DNA from: Pseudoalteromonas arabiensis
Lineage (GTDB): Bacteria > Pseudomonadota > Gammaproteobacteria > Enterobacterales > Alteromonadaceae
NCBI RefSeq assembly: GCF_001550155.1
Contig: NZ_LRUF01000026.1
Span: 621,441-685,440, forward strand
Direction of reading: 5' to 3'
Length of the DNA stretch: 64,000 bases
Below are positions 25,655-32,809 of the stretch, one piece after another; positions within the stretch are counted from its first letter, which is position 1, and every line of letters begins with the position of its first letter. The position numbers and the translations under genes are program-made. The notes beneath the pieces are model-generated. The model saw nothing but the letters and a program-made list of their open reading frames with translations, was not told the DNA's origin and did no database searches.

Positions 25655-26863
25655 TTAAGTCGATTGGTATCGTTTTCTGTGCCACAGCTGTACGAGTAAG
25701 ATAAGTATCAGTGCACTGAACATCATCGCAGAAAATGGAATGGCACTTTGTGGATGAACAAACGCAAGGATAGGGCCGACTAAAGCACCACTGCCAAATC
25801 GAAGTGTACCAATCACCGCCGTTGCCGTACCTGACTTTTCTTCAAATTGCATCAATATTAATGAGTCTGCATTACTTGCTACAATACCTAAACTCATCAT
25901 TAGTGGCGCTATTGCCGCAACGATAAAGTAAAGTGATAAATGCATCACACTGAATAACAGCAATGCCCCACCAGAAACAAAACCAATACCAAGGCCGATA
26001 AATAATAGCTTACGAGAACCTAAGCGTGGTACCAAACGGGTATTCATAAAGTTACCAAACATTAATGCTAAGACATTAAACGCAAACAGCACACCGAATA
26101 GCTGCTCATCAACGTTAAAAAAATCGAGATAGACATAAGGCACTGATGTTAAAAAGCAGAAGAACGCAAACGAAGCAAACATCGAGCTGGCAATATCTGC
26201 TAATGCACTTTTACGTGAAAACACGGTTTTATAACTATTAAAAAATAGTGCAAAACCACGTTGTTGACTTTTAAAAATGGGGATATCTATTAAGTATACT
26301 TGTACTAAGGCTAAAATCGCAAAGCTGTATGACGCTAAAGCAATAAAAATCACTTGCCACGTTGAAATTCCCATGATCAAAGAACCCAAGGTTGGTGCGA
26401 TAAGTGGTGCAACCATCATGATCATTGAAACATACGACATACCTTTGGCTGTATGCTCACGGTAGATATGGCGAATAATACCAGGAACAACCACTGTTGC
26501 AGCTGCACCTGTAAATGCTTGTATGGCTCTGAGCGTCCAAAACAACTCAATATCATCACAAAAAGCTAAGGCCAATGATGTTATTCCAAATAGCACTAAC
26601 CCCACTTTTGCAAGTAGCCGCCTGCCCAGCTCATCTGCAATAGGCCCAAAAAATAACATACCTAAAGCATAGCCTGCCAAATAGATACTCAGAGATATCT
26701 GCACATTTGGCATCGTGGTCTGTAAATCGTTAGCAATAACAAGCATTGCAGGTAAATACAAATCTATCGCCAGTGGTGTAATAGCAACAATACTTGCGAG
26801 TAAAGGTAATAAAATGCGTTTATTTATCGAGTCAGGGGAAGGCATTGCATACTCATTAATCAT
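25655..26863 (-). CDS. Bcr/CflA-type MFS multidrug efflux transporter
   Basis: 402 residues with about 12 membrane helices. The motif A region GPIADELGRRLLAKVGL between helices 2 and 3 and the opening PLAIDLYLPAML are characteristic of the Bcr/CflA drug:H+ antiporter branch. Members expel compounds such as bicyclomycin or chloramphenicol; the substrate here is unknown. An alternative start at Met7 (26845) is possible. No regulator gene lies alongside. Confidence 0.88.
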   Translation of the reverse strand: MINEYAMPSPDSINKRILLPLLASIVAITPLAIDLYLPAMLVIANDLQTTMPNVQISLSIYLAGYALGMLFFGPIADELGRRLLAKVGLVLFGITSLALAFCDDIELFWTLRAIQAFTGAAATVVVPGIIRHIYREHTAKGMSYVSMIMMVAPLIAPTLGSLIMGISTWQVIFIALASYSFAILALVQVYLIDIPIFKSQQRGFALFFNSYKTVFSRKSALADIASSMFASFAFFCFLTSVPYVYLDFFNVDEQLFGVLFAFNVLALMFGNFMNTRLVPRLGSRKLLFIGLGIGFVSGGALLLFSVMHLSLYFIVAAIAPLMMSLGIVASNADSLILMQFEEKSGTATAVIGTLRFGSGALVGPILAFVHPQSAIPFSAMMFSALILILLVQLWHRKRYQST

Positions 26864-27037
26864 TTAATAGGTCACTATTGTAGCAGCGTCGAACGCAGGG
26901 GTGAACTTAGTTTGCCTGCTAAGTAAAAGAATTAACTAAATAATAACAACTGAGTGGGTGATTGTTCATTTTCATATAAAATTAAGCAATGCTTTGCTAT
27001 ATTAATCTAAATTACACTAAGTATTTGAAGGATTAGT

Positions 27038-27835
27038 ATGAAAAAGTTAGTTATGGCAGTGCTCGCTACGACTATTTTAGCTGGCTGTAAAACATCTCCA
27101 ACGGGACGTACGCAAATTGCACTTTATTCAGACCAGCAAATGAGTCAAATGGGTCAAGCAAGCTTTGCAGAAATGAAAAAAACACAGCCGATTAACTCCG
27201 ATCCTCGTGTAAATAATTACGTGAAATGTATTGCCAATGATGTTATTGCGGTGCTACCTCAAGAATATGCTAACCAGTCATGGGAGGTGGTTGTATTTGA
27301 AGAGGACTCTGCAAATGCATTTGCATTACCAGGGGGTTACATAGGTGTGCATACCGGTTTATTAAAAGTCGCAACTAATCAAGATCAATTAGCGACGGTA
27401 CTTGGCCACGAAGTCGCGCACGTTATCGCTGAGCACTCAAATGAACGTGTATCGCAAAACTCTCTCTTACAAACGGGCCTGCAAGTCGGTGGCGCAGCAC
27501 TTGATATGGGTAATGTGCAGTATCGAGGTGAAATCATGCAAGCCTTGGGATTAGGAGCGCAATACGGTGTGGTACTACCATTTAGTCGCTCACATGAATC
27601 AGAGGCGGATATTGTTGGCTTAGATTTAATGGCAGAAGCGGGCTTTAACCCTGAGCAGTCGGTATCTTTATGGCAAAACATGAGTGCAGCAGGGGGCAGT
27701 GGTACACCAGAGTTTATGTCGACTCACCCGTCTCCTGGTAACCGTATTAAAGAGTTGCAAAAGCATATGCCAGATGCGTTAAAAGCCCAACAAACGGCTA
27801 GAGCAAAAGGCAAAACTCCTCAGTGTAAACTGTAA
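27038..27835 (+). CDS. M48-family metalloprotease, lipoprotein
   Basis: 265 residues. A signal peptide with lipobox LAGC (Cys17) suggests anchoring to the outer membrane or periplasmic face. The zinc site is HEVAH (His124, Glu125, His128), with the third ligand expected in ESEADIVGLDLMAEAGF. It resembles the E. coli LoiP/YcaL group of periplasmic proteases that trim misassembled outer-membrane proteins (family knowledge). SD AAGGA lies before the ATG; a terminator follows, so it is monocistronic. Confidence 0.92.
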   Translation: MKKLVMAVLATTILAGCKTSPTGRTQIALYSDQQMSQMGQASFAEMKKTQPINSDPRVNNYVKCIANDVIAVLPQEYANQSWEVVVFEEDSANAFALPGGYIGVHTGLLKVATNQDQLATVLGHEVAHVIAEHSNERVSQNSLLQTGLQVGGAALDMGNVQYRGEIMQALGLGAQYGVVLPFSRSHESEADIVGLDLMAEAGFNPEQSVSLWQNMSAAGGSGTPEFMSTHPSPGNRIKELQKHMPDALKAQQTARAKGKTPQCKL

Positions 27836-27846
27836 TCGAAATAATT

Positions 27847-27882
27847 AAAAAAGCCTGCTGTTAATGATTACAGCAGGCTTTT
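27847..27882. terminator. Bidirectional terminator after M48 protease gene
   Basis: AAAAGCCTGCTGT and ACAGCAGGCTTTT arms around an eight-base loop, between two convergent genes. Confidence 0.88.
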
Positions 27883-27905
27883 GTTATTCTGTAATTGCTA
27901 GCTAA

Positions 27906-28688
27906 TTAAAACGTCCACTCAACGTGCAGCTGTGGGACTGATTCAGTTGTATTTGTACCTAACTTGTTGTGCCAGTATTGCCACTCAAGGCCCAGCAGTA
28001 GGGTGTTTTCTTTCATGCTCATTGCATGACCTAAATCCCACGTGATGATTGGCTGTGCTAATATCCACGCTTTAACGTCTTCGCCAAATTCATTTTCACG
28101 CTCAGCAATGTATTCAACATGGCCCGTTACGTTGAACTTTTGTGAGCCGATAGTGAATGGGTAGCCCCATGCAACATCAATCATCCAACTGTTTGTTTCA
28201 GTCGGTGCACCACCACGCGCTACGCCTTCACTGTCATCAATGTAAGCGGTAAACAAAGTAGATAAAAAACTAAACCCAGGTGCTTGCCAGCTAAGTTTTA
28301 CACCAGGTAAATACTTTAGAACTTTTGAGTCACCTGCAGCGTTAAAACCTGCCGTTAAACCCACATCACTGATTGCGCCAGAGGAAAAGTCACTACCTGA
28401 TATTTTTGATAAACTGAAGGTTGAATACCACTCACCATAAAAATCTTTATCTTGATAGCCGTCTTGTAAGCCATCATCACTGTAGTCGATAAAAAAGAAG
28501 TTATCGCCGTAGTCATAGCCTGATGCATGCTGTAGCGATACCACAGTGGTATTTGATTCGGCTAGTGTGAACGGGTTTTTTTGATCGCCGTTATTAATGT
28601 GTAATTGTGTAGAGCTCCAATTAGCGGCATAGCTCGAAGTACTTACTGCACAAAGCGCAGCAACAGAAAGGATCTTTTTCAAGTTCAT
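27906..28688 (-). CDS. ompK: OmpK/Tsx-family outer-membrane channel
   Basis: 260 residues with a signal peptide ending SSYAA. The mature part is rich in alternating aromatic and polar residues and ends HVEWTF, a typical beta-barrel C-terminus ending in Phe. NWSSTQLHINNG and QHASGYDYGDNFFFIDY match the nucleoside-specific channel (Tsx/OmpK) family. In Vibrio, OmpK is also a phage receptor. Likely a monocistronic unit; a MITE-like repeat begins 28 bp upstream of its start. Confidence 0.9.
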   Translation of the reverse strand: MNLKKILSVAALCAVSTSSYAANWSSTQLHINNGDQKNPFTLAESNTTVVSLQHASGYDYGDNFFFIDYSDDGLQDGYQDKDFYGEWYSTFSLSKISGSDFSSGAISDVGLTAGFNAAGDSKVLKYLPGVKLSWQAPGFSFLSTLFTAYIDDSEGVARGGAPTETNSWMIDVAWGYPFTIGSQKFNVTGHVEYIAERENEFGEDVKAWILAQPIITWDLGHAMSMKENTLLLGLEWQYWHNKLGTNTTESVPQLHVEWTF

Positions 28689-28715
28689 ATCTCAATATTG
28701 ATGGTGTAAAGGGGT

Positions 28716-28984
28716 TATATACCCAAGCCACCTCAAGATGCAGAATTCAGCGTTTCACAGGCGCTTAATATCAAGGCGTTACTTTGCAAGAATGGCAGTC
28801 CCTTTTAAGAAGTAACAACGATGAGAGTGAGTGCCTGTGAAGCGCCCAAAGGGTTGGTTTAAAAGCGACTTATACTGCGTTATTGATTTTAACAATAGAA
28901 CCACTATTACTTGCAATCAATGCCTTGCCTAAATCGCTTTTAATTCCAACTGAAACTCGCACTTTGAGGTGGTTTGGGTATATA
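28716..28984. repeat. MITE-like palindromic element, ~269 bp
   Basis: The ends are about 25-bp inverted repeats with a few mismatches: TATATACCCAAGCCACCTCA at the left, and its near complement ending GAGGTGGTTTGGGTATATA at the right. Nested inverted repeats lie inside (GCGTTTCACAGGCGC with GTGCCTGTGAAGCGC; GCGTTACTT with AAGTAAC; AAAAGCGA with TCGCTTTT), so the RNA would form two long hairpins. It holds no gene, and the whole 356-bp gap between ompK and the transporter is otherwise empty. It resembles non-autonomous miniature transposable or REP-like elements that recur within Alteromonadales genomes. Confidence 0.7.
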
Positions 28985-29044
28985 CAAGAGGATTATAGCA
29001 GATACGCCCATATTTGGGCGTATCGAGAGAAAAATTTATTTAAT

Positions 29045-30358
29045 TTATGCTTTATTTCGGCGTAAGCAAATGACTGCTATCGCAGTGAAAGCAAGAATAA
29101 AGCAGTAGTAAGATGAGGTAGATACTTGCCATGGGCTAATTTTGAAAGTAGCGCCGAGTAAAAGCGCTTGTGCGCCATACGGTAGCGAACCTTGTGTTAC
29201 GCAAGCAAAAATATCAAGTAAGCTAGCTGAGCGCTTTCCTGTAATGTCGCCATCATCCGCTAATTTTTTAGCAATCGGGCCTGCTACAATGATTGATACT
29301 GTATTATTGGCAATACATAAGTTACTAGTCATAACGAGAGCAGCAATCCCTAATTGATCCGCAACTTTACGGTGCCACTTTGCAATGATTTTAGTGATTG
29401 CTTGAATTTTGTTAGCAATGTAATCAAGGCCACCATTAATGCGGATAAACTCAGAAAGACCACCAATAAACATCGATAGCAAGAAAATTTCCTGCATATC
29501 TGTGAAGCCTTTATAGATATCTTTAACAAAACTTGCACCTTCATAGCTGCCAGTAAAGCCCATGAGTGCAGCGAAGATAATACCGCTAAACAGCACCACA
29601 AAGACATTAAAGCCCATAACTGCTAGCACTAAGATAAAGGCATAAGGTAACACTAATAAAATGTCGAAGTCTTGCGTCTCTACAGCTTCTGCAGCAGGCG
29701 TTAAGAAGAATAATAAACCGATAGTTAATGCCGCAGCGGGTAAGGCGATTTTTAAGTTCTCACGGAATTTATCTTTCATTTCACAGCCTTGCGTGCGGGT
29801 TGCAGCAATGGTTGTGTCAGAGATGATTGATAAGTTATCACCAAACATGGCACCCGATACAATCGTACCAGCCATCAGTGATGGATCAATCCCCGTTTTT
29901 TGCGCAACTGCATAAGCAATCGGGCCAATGGCACCGATAGTCCCCATTGAAGTACCCATCGCAGTCGATACAACCGCAGCAATTAAAAATAACCCAGGGA
30001 GTAATAAAGCAGGTGGAATAAGTGATAAGCCTGCATTAACAACTGCATCGACACCACCGGTTGCACCGGCAACGGCAGAAAACGCACCGGCAAGCAGATA
30101 AATCAAACACATAGTGATGATGTTGCTATGGCCAGCACCTTTAATAAATGTTTCAACACTGTGGTTGATGGTATTTTTATTTAAAATAAATGCCAGCATG
30201 ATGGCAGGTAAAATAGCCACTGGAGCAGGCAATTGATAGAAGGCGTAATCGACACCTTGAGATTGTAAGTATAAGCCAGCGCCTAAAAATAAGCCGACAA
30301 ACACCAAAAGCGGCAGCAAAGACAGTTTTGCTTTTGTTTTATTAAATGATGGCTGCAT
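29045..30358 (-). CDS. NhaC-family transporter, possibly a methionine transporter (MetT-like)
   Basis: About 437 residues with some 11-12 hydrophobic helices. The block GTSMGTIGAIGPIAYAV and the FGDNLSIISDTTIAATRTQG motif are typical of the NhaC branch of Na+/H+ antiporters. GAGG sits three bases before a first ATG (30361) but six before the second, so I chose 30358. A SAM-II-like riboswitch in the leader argues that the substrate belongs to methionine/SAM metabolism; family members called MetT in related bacteria are predicted Na+-coupled methionine transporters. The specificity is therefore an inference from regulation, not from the protein sequence. Confidence 0.85.
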   Translation of the reverse strand: MQPSFNKTKAKLSLLPLLVFVGLFLGAGLYLQSQGVDYAFYQLPAPVAILPAIMLAFILNKNTINHSVETFIKGAGHSNIITMCLIYLLAGAFSAVAGATGGVDAVVNAGLSLIPPALLLPGLFLIAAVVSTAMGTSMGTIGAIGPIAYAVAQKTGIDPSLMAGTIVSGAMFGDNLSIISDTTIAATRTQGCEMKDKFRENLKIALPAAALTIGLLFFLTPAAEAVETQDFDILLVLPYAFILVLAVMGFNVFVVLFSGIIFAALMGFTGSYEGASFVKDIYKGFTDMQEIFLLSMFIGGLSEFIRINGGLDYIANKIQAITKIIAKWHRKVADQLGIAALVMTSNLCIANNTVSIIVAGPIAKKLADDGDITGKRSASLLDIFACVTQGSLPYGAQALLLGATFKISPWQVSTSSYYCFILAFTAIAVICLRRNKA

Positions 30359-30395
30359 CATATTCCTCGTTAGATAACCAATAACACAGCCAAAT

Positions 30396-30493
30396 ACTTC
30401 TTTTAGCTGTATTTAGTTGCCCGCATTATGAAAAGACAATGCTGTGCAACAGCGCCCGCAAGCCAAAGACCAAATCGGCGCAAAGGAAGAAGT
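30396..30493 (-). ncRNA. SAM-II-family-like riboswitch upstream of NhaC/MetT transporter
   Basis: On the minus strand the leader shows, in order, GCGCCGATTTGG, a short loop, GGCTTGCGGGCGC (stem GCGCC/GGGCGC), a long inserted hairpin based on AGCATT...AATGC closed by TTGC/GCAA, then CTAAATACAGCTAAAAGAAG. The set GATTTG / GGCTTGC / TAAA / GCTAAAA is the conserved core I recall for SAM-II (SAM-alpha) aptamers, where the loop segment ATTT pairs with AAAT as a pseudoknot. An added 7-bp outer pairing ACTTCTT/AAGAAGT is seen. Downstream, ACAGC can instead pair with GCTGT, offering an alternative structure before the ribosome-binding site. Confidence 0.65.
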
Positions 30494-30651
30494 TTAAATG
30501 TATAGATGGCTAAATGCAAAGACTATCTGTTATTATTGTTGTTATTTAATAAAATCTAAAATTAGCTCTGTATTTTTTATAAGCTAACCTGACTATTACA
30601 TGAGTTTTCGATAAAATCCAGCCAGCTAAGAAGAATAGATAAGGTAATTAT

Positions 30652-31449
30652 ATGAACCGCATAGGTGTATTTGGCGCAAATGGCCGCATGGGACTTGCAC
30701 TTTTAGAAGCCGTCTCAAAAAAAGATGACGCAACATTAACCGGCGCGTACGTGCGTAATACTTCGCCACTTATAGATATAGCGGTTAATCAATTAAACAG
30801 CGCTGCATCAGTGGATGTATTATTTAGTAAAGAAACAGACGTAAAAGATGCTGATGTATTGATTGATTTCACTTTACCAGCAGGAATGCGCAACCACCTA
30901 AAAACAGCGCTCGAAAAAAATATCGCCATGGTCATAGGTACCACGGGACTTAATCAAGATGACATTGACGCCCTAAATGAAGCGGCGAAGCACATTCCGA
31001 TTGTTTTTGCTCGCAACTATAGCGTAGGTGTGAATTTACTGCTTAACTTAGTGCAGACTGCGGCTGTGAAGTTTGGCGATGACATGGATATCGAAATATT
31101 TGAGGCTCATCATCGCCACAAAATCGATGCGCCATCAGGGACTGCATTGGCAATTGGTGAAGCGATTGCCGAGGCAAAAGGCTGGCAGCACGAAGAAGTC
31201 GCGCGTTTTGATAGAAACGATGACGAACACGCAAAATCGCAAAATGAAATCGGTTATTCGGTCATGAGGGGTGGAGATATAGTAGGTGAACACACCGCAT
31301 ATTTCGCAACTTCTGGCGAAAGGCTAGAATTAACTCATAAAGCAAGTTCAAGAATGACCTTCGCGTTAGGTGCAGTAAGAGCTGCGGGCTGGTTGAAAAA
31401 TAAACCAGCTGGACTTTATGACATGCAAGATGTGCTTGACTTGAAGTAG
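30652..31449 (+). CDS. dapB: 4-hydroxy-tetrahydrodipicolinate reductase
   Basis: 265 residues (E. coli 273). It reduces the DapA product to tetrahydrodipicolinate on the route to diaminopimelate and lysine. The N-terminal nucleotide-binding loop is GANGRMG, followed by the GTTGL region and the catalytic signature EAHHRHKIDAPSGTA (general acid His, then Lys). SD AAGG lies before the ATG. It is upstream of carAB as in E. coli, but a separate promoter lies between, so carA can be transcribed apart. Confidence 0.97.
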   Translation: MNRIGVFGANGRMGLALLEAVSKKDDATLTGAYVRNTSPLIDIAVNQLNSAASVDVLFSKETDVKDADVLIDFTLPAGMRNHLKTALEKNIAMVIGTTGLNQDDIDALNEAAKHIPIVFARNYSVGVNLLLNLVQTAAVKFGDDMDIEIFEAHHRHKIDAPSGTALAIGEAIAEAKGWQHEEVARFDRNDDEHAKSQNEIGYSVMRGGDIVGEHTAYFATSGERLELTHKASSRMTFALGAVRAAGWLKNKPAGLYDMQDVLDLK

Positions 31450-31473
31450 TTTAGTTTCTTTTTTGGCAGTTTC

Positions 31474-31507
31474 AGTGAATTTTTCGTTAATAACGCTTAT
31501 TTTCACT
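31474..31507. promoter_or_regulatory. Nested dyad upstream of the carA promoter
   Basis: AGTGAA (31474-31479) and TTCACT (31502-31507) enclose a perfect 11-bp palindrome CGTTAATAACG (31485-31495). It ends 16 bp before the -35 element. No regulator assigned; the tandem ARG boxes of the E. coli carA promoter are not recognisable here. Confidence 0.35.
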
Positions 31508-31523
31508 ATTTTATTAATTAAGG

Positions 31524-31553
31524 TTAGATCTAAAAGCTAATTTACTGTAGAAT
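31524..31553 (+). promoter_or_regulatory. Probable sigma-70 promoter of carAB
   Basis: TTAGAT (31524-31529), 18 bases, TAGAAT (31548-31553). The predicted RNA start near 31560 leaves a leader of about 97 bases containing a small ORF and a terminator-like hairpin. Confidence 0.45.
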
Positions 31554-31579
31554 AGCGCCAATTTGCCAAAAATTCATAA

Positions 31580-31660
31580 ATGCGTGTTTCCAATCGCTTT
31601 AAACGGGCAGTAGAGCAAATGACTTTACTCCCGTTTTTTACTGTTAGGAGGTTAACTTGA
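31580..31660 (+). CDS. Putative leader peptide of carAB (26 aa)
   Basis: ATG at 31580 opens 26 codons ending in a TGA that overlaps the carA TTG start codon by two bases. It carries Arg codons at positions 2, 6 and 9 ahead of the hairpin, and its last codons run through the carA Shine-Dalgarno. No good Shine-Dalgarno precedes its ATG, so translation is uncertain. If translated, the ribosome's position would decide whether the downstream hairpin forms, as in pyrBI-type attenuation. Confidence 0.35.
   Translation: MRVSNRFKRAVEQMTLLPFFTVRRLT
31600..31637 (+). terminator. Attenuator-like terminator just before carA
   Basis: AAACGGG pairs with CCCGTTT, extended inside by AGTA/TACT, and is followed by a T6 run that ends about nine bases before the AGGAGG of carA. 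It lies 150 bp after dapB and downstream of the probable carA promoter, so it is better read as an attenuator than as the dapB terminator. Confidence 0.65.
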
Positions 31661-32793
31661 CTAAATCCGCTCTGTTAGTCCTAGAAGACGGCACAGTGTT
31701 TCGCGGTACTGCAATCGGCGCTGACGGCATGTCAGTCGGTGAAGTAGTATTCAATACGTCTATGACTGGTTATCAAGAAATTTTGACTGACCCTTCATAC
31801 GCGGAACAAATCGTAACTTTGACGTACCCACATATCGGTAATACGGGTACTAACAGCGAAGACGAAGAAGCGGGTCAAATCTGGGCTAAAGGCCTAGTGA
31901 TCCGTGATTTGCCACTGCTAGCAAGTAATTTCCGTAACGAGCAATCGTTAAGTGATTACTTAAAAGAACGCAATATCTTAGGTATTGCTGACATCGACAC
32001 TCGTAAATTAACACGTATCTTACGTGATAAAGGCGCTCAAAATGGTTGTATCATTGCAGGCGACGAGTTAGATGAGAATAAAGCGCTTGAAGCTGCGCAA
32101 GCCTTCCCAGGCTTAAAAGGCATGGATTTAGCAAAAGTTGTCTCAACCAAGGAAAATTTTGAGTGGCGCGAATCAAGCTGGACGTTAGGTTCAGGCTTTA
32201 AAACGCTAGAAGCAGCAGACGAGAAGTTCCACGTTGTTGCTTATGACTTCGGTGTTAAACGTAACATCTTACGTATGTTAGTTGACCGTGGTTGTAAATT
32301 AACCGTCGTTCCTGCACAAACATCTGCAGAAGACGTACTGGCATTAAACCCAGACGGTATCTTCTTATCAAATGGCCCAGGCGACCCTGAGCCGTGTACT
32401 TACGCGATTGAAGCAATCAAAACTTTCCTAGAAACAGACACGCCAATCTTTGGTATCTGTTTAGGTCACCAATTACTTGCACTTGCCTCAGGTGCACAAA
32501 CGGTGAAAATGAAGTTTGGTCACCACGGTGGTAACCACCCAGTTAAAGACCTTGACCGCAATGTTGTGATGATCACAGCGCAAAACCACGGTTTCGCAGC
32601 TGACGAAGCAACATTACCAGCGAATTTACGTGCAACTCACGTTTCATTATTCGATGGCACGCTACAAGGTATTCACCGCACAGATAAGCCTGCATTTAGC
32701 TTCCAAGGTCACCCTGAAGCAAGCCCTGGCCCACATGATGCGGCACCATTATTTGACCACTTCATCGATTTGATGCAAGCACGTTCTAACTAA
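31657..32793 (+). CDS. carA: Carbamoyl-phosphate synthase small (glutaminase) subunit
   Basis: 378 residues. It hydrolyses glutamine and channels ammonia to CarB. The class I amidotransferase nucleophile is Cys268 in FGICLGHQLL, with His and Glu in FQGHPEASPGPH. The start is TTG (31657), fixed by a perfect AGGAGG five bases upstream and by the N-terminus MTKSALLVLEDGT matching the family. It lies 16 bp before carB. The TTG start overlaps the stop codon of a small leader ORF. Confidence 0.98.
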   Translation: MTKSALLVLEDGTVFRGTAIGADGMSVGEVVFNTSMTGYQEILTDPSYAEQIVTLTYPHIGNTGTNSEDEEAGQIWAKGLVIRDLPLLASNFRNEQSLSDYLKERNILGIADIDTRKLTRILRDKGAQNGCIIAGDELDENKALEAAQAFPGLKGMDLAKVVSTKENFEWRESSWTLGSGFKTLEAADEKFHVVAYDFGVKRNILRMLVDRGCKLTVVPAQTSAEDVLALNPDGIFLSNGPGDPEPCTYAIEAIKTFLETDTPIFGICLGHQLLALASGAQTVKMKFGHHGGNHPVKDLDRNVVMITAQNHGFAADEATLPANLRATHVSLFDGTLQGIHRTDKPAFSFQGHPEASPGPHDAAPLFDHFIDLMQARSN

Positions 32794-32809
32794 TTTAACC
32801 GGAGTAACA

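Noticed and set aside
28883..29065. 60-codon ORF overlapping the palindromic repeat
   Set aside because: Lies mostly within the inverted-repeat element and its end enters the transporter gene; no ribosome site.
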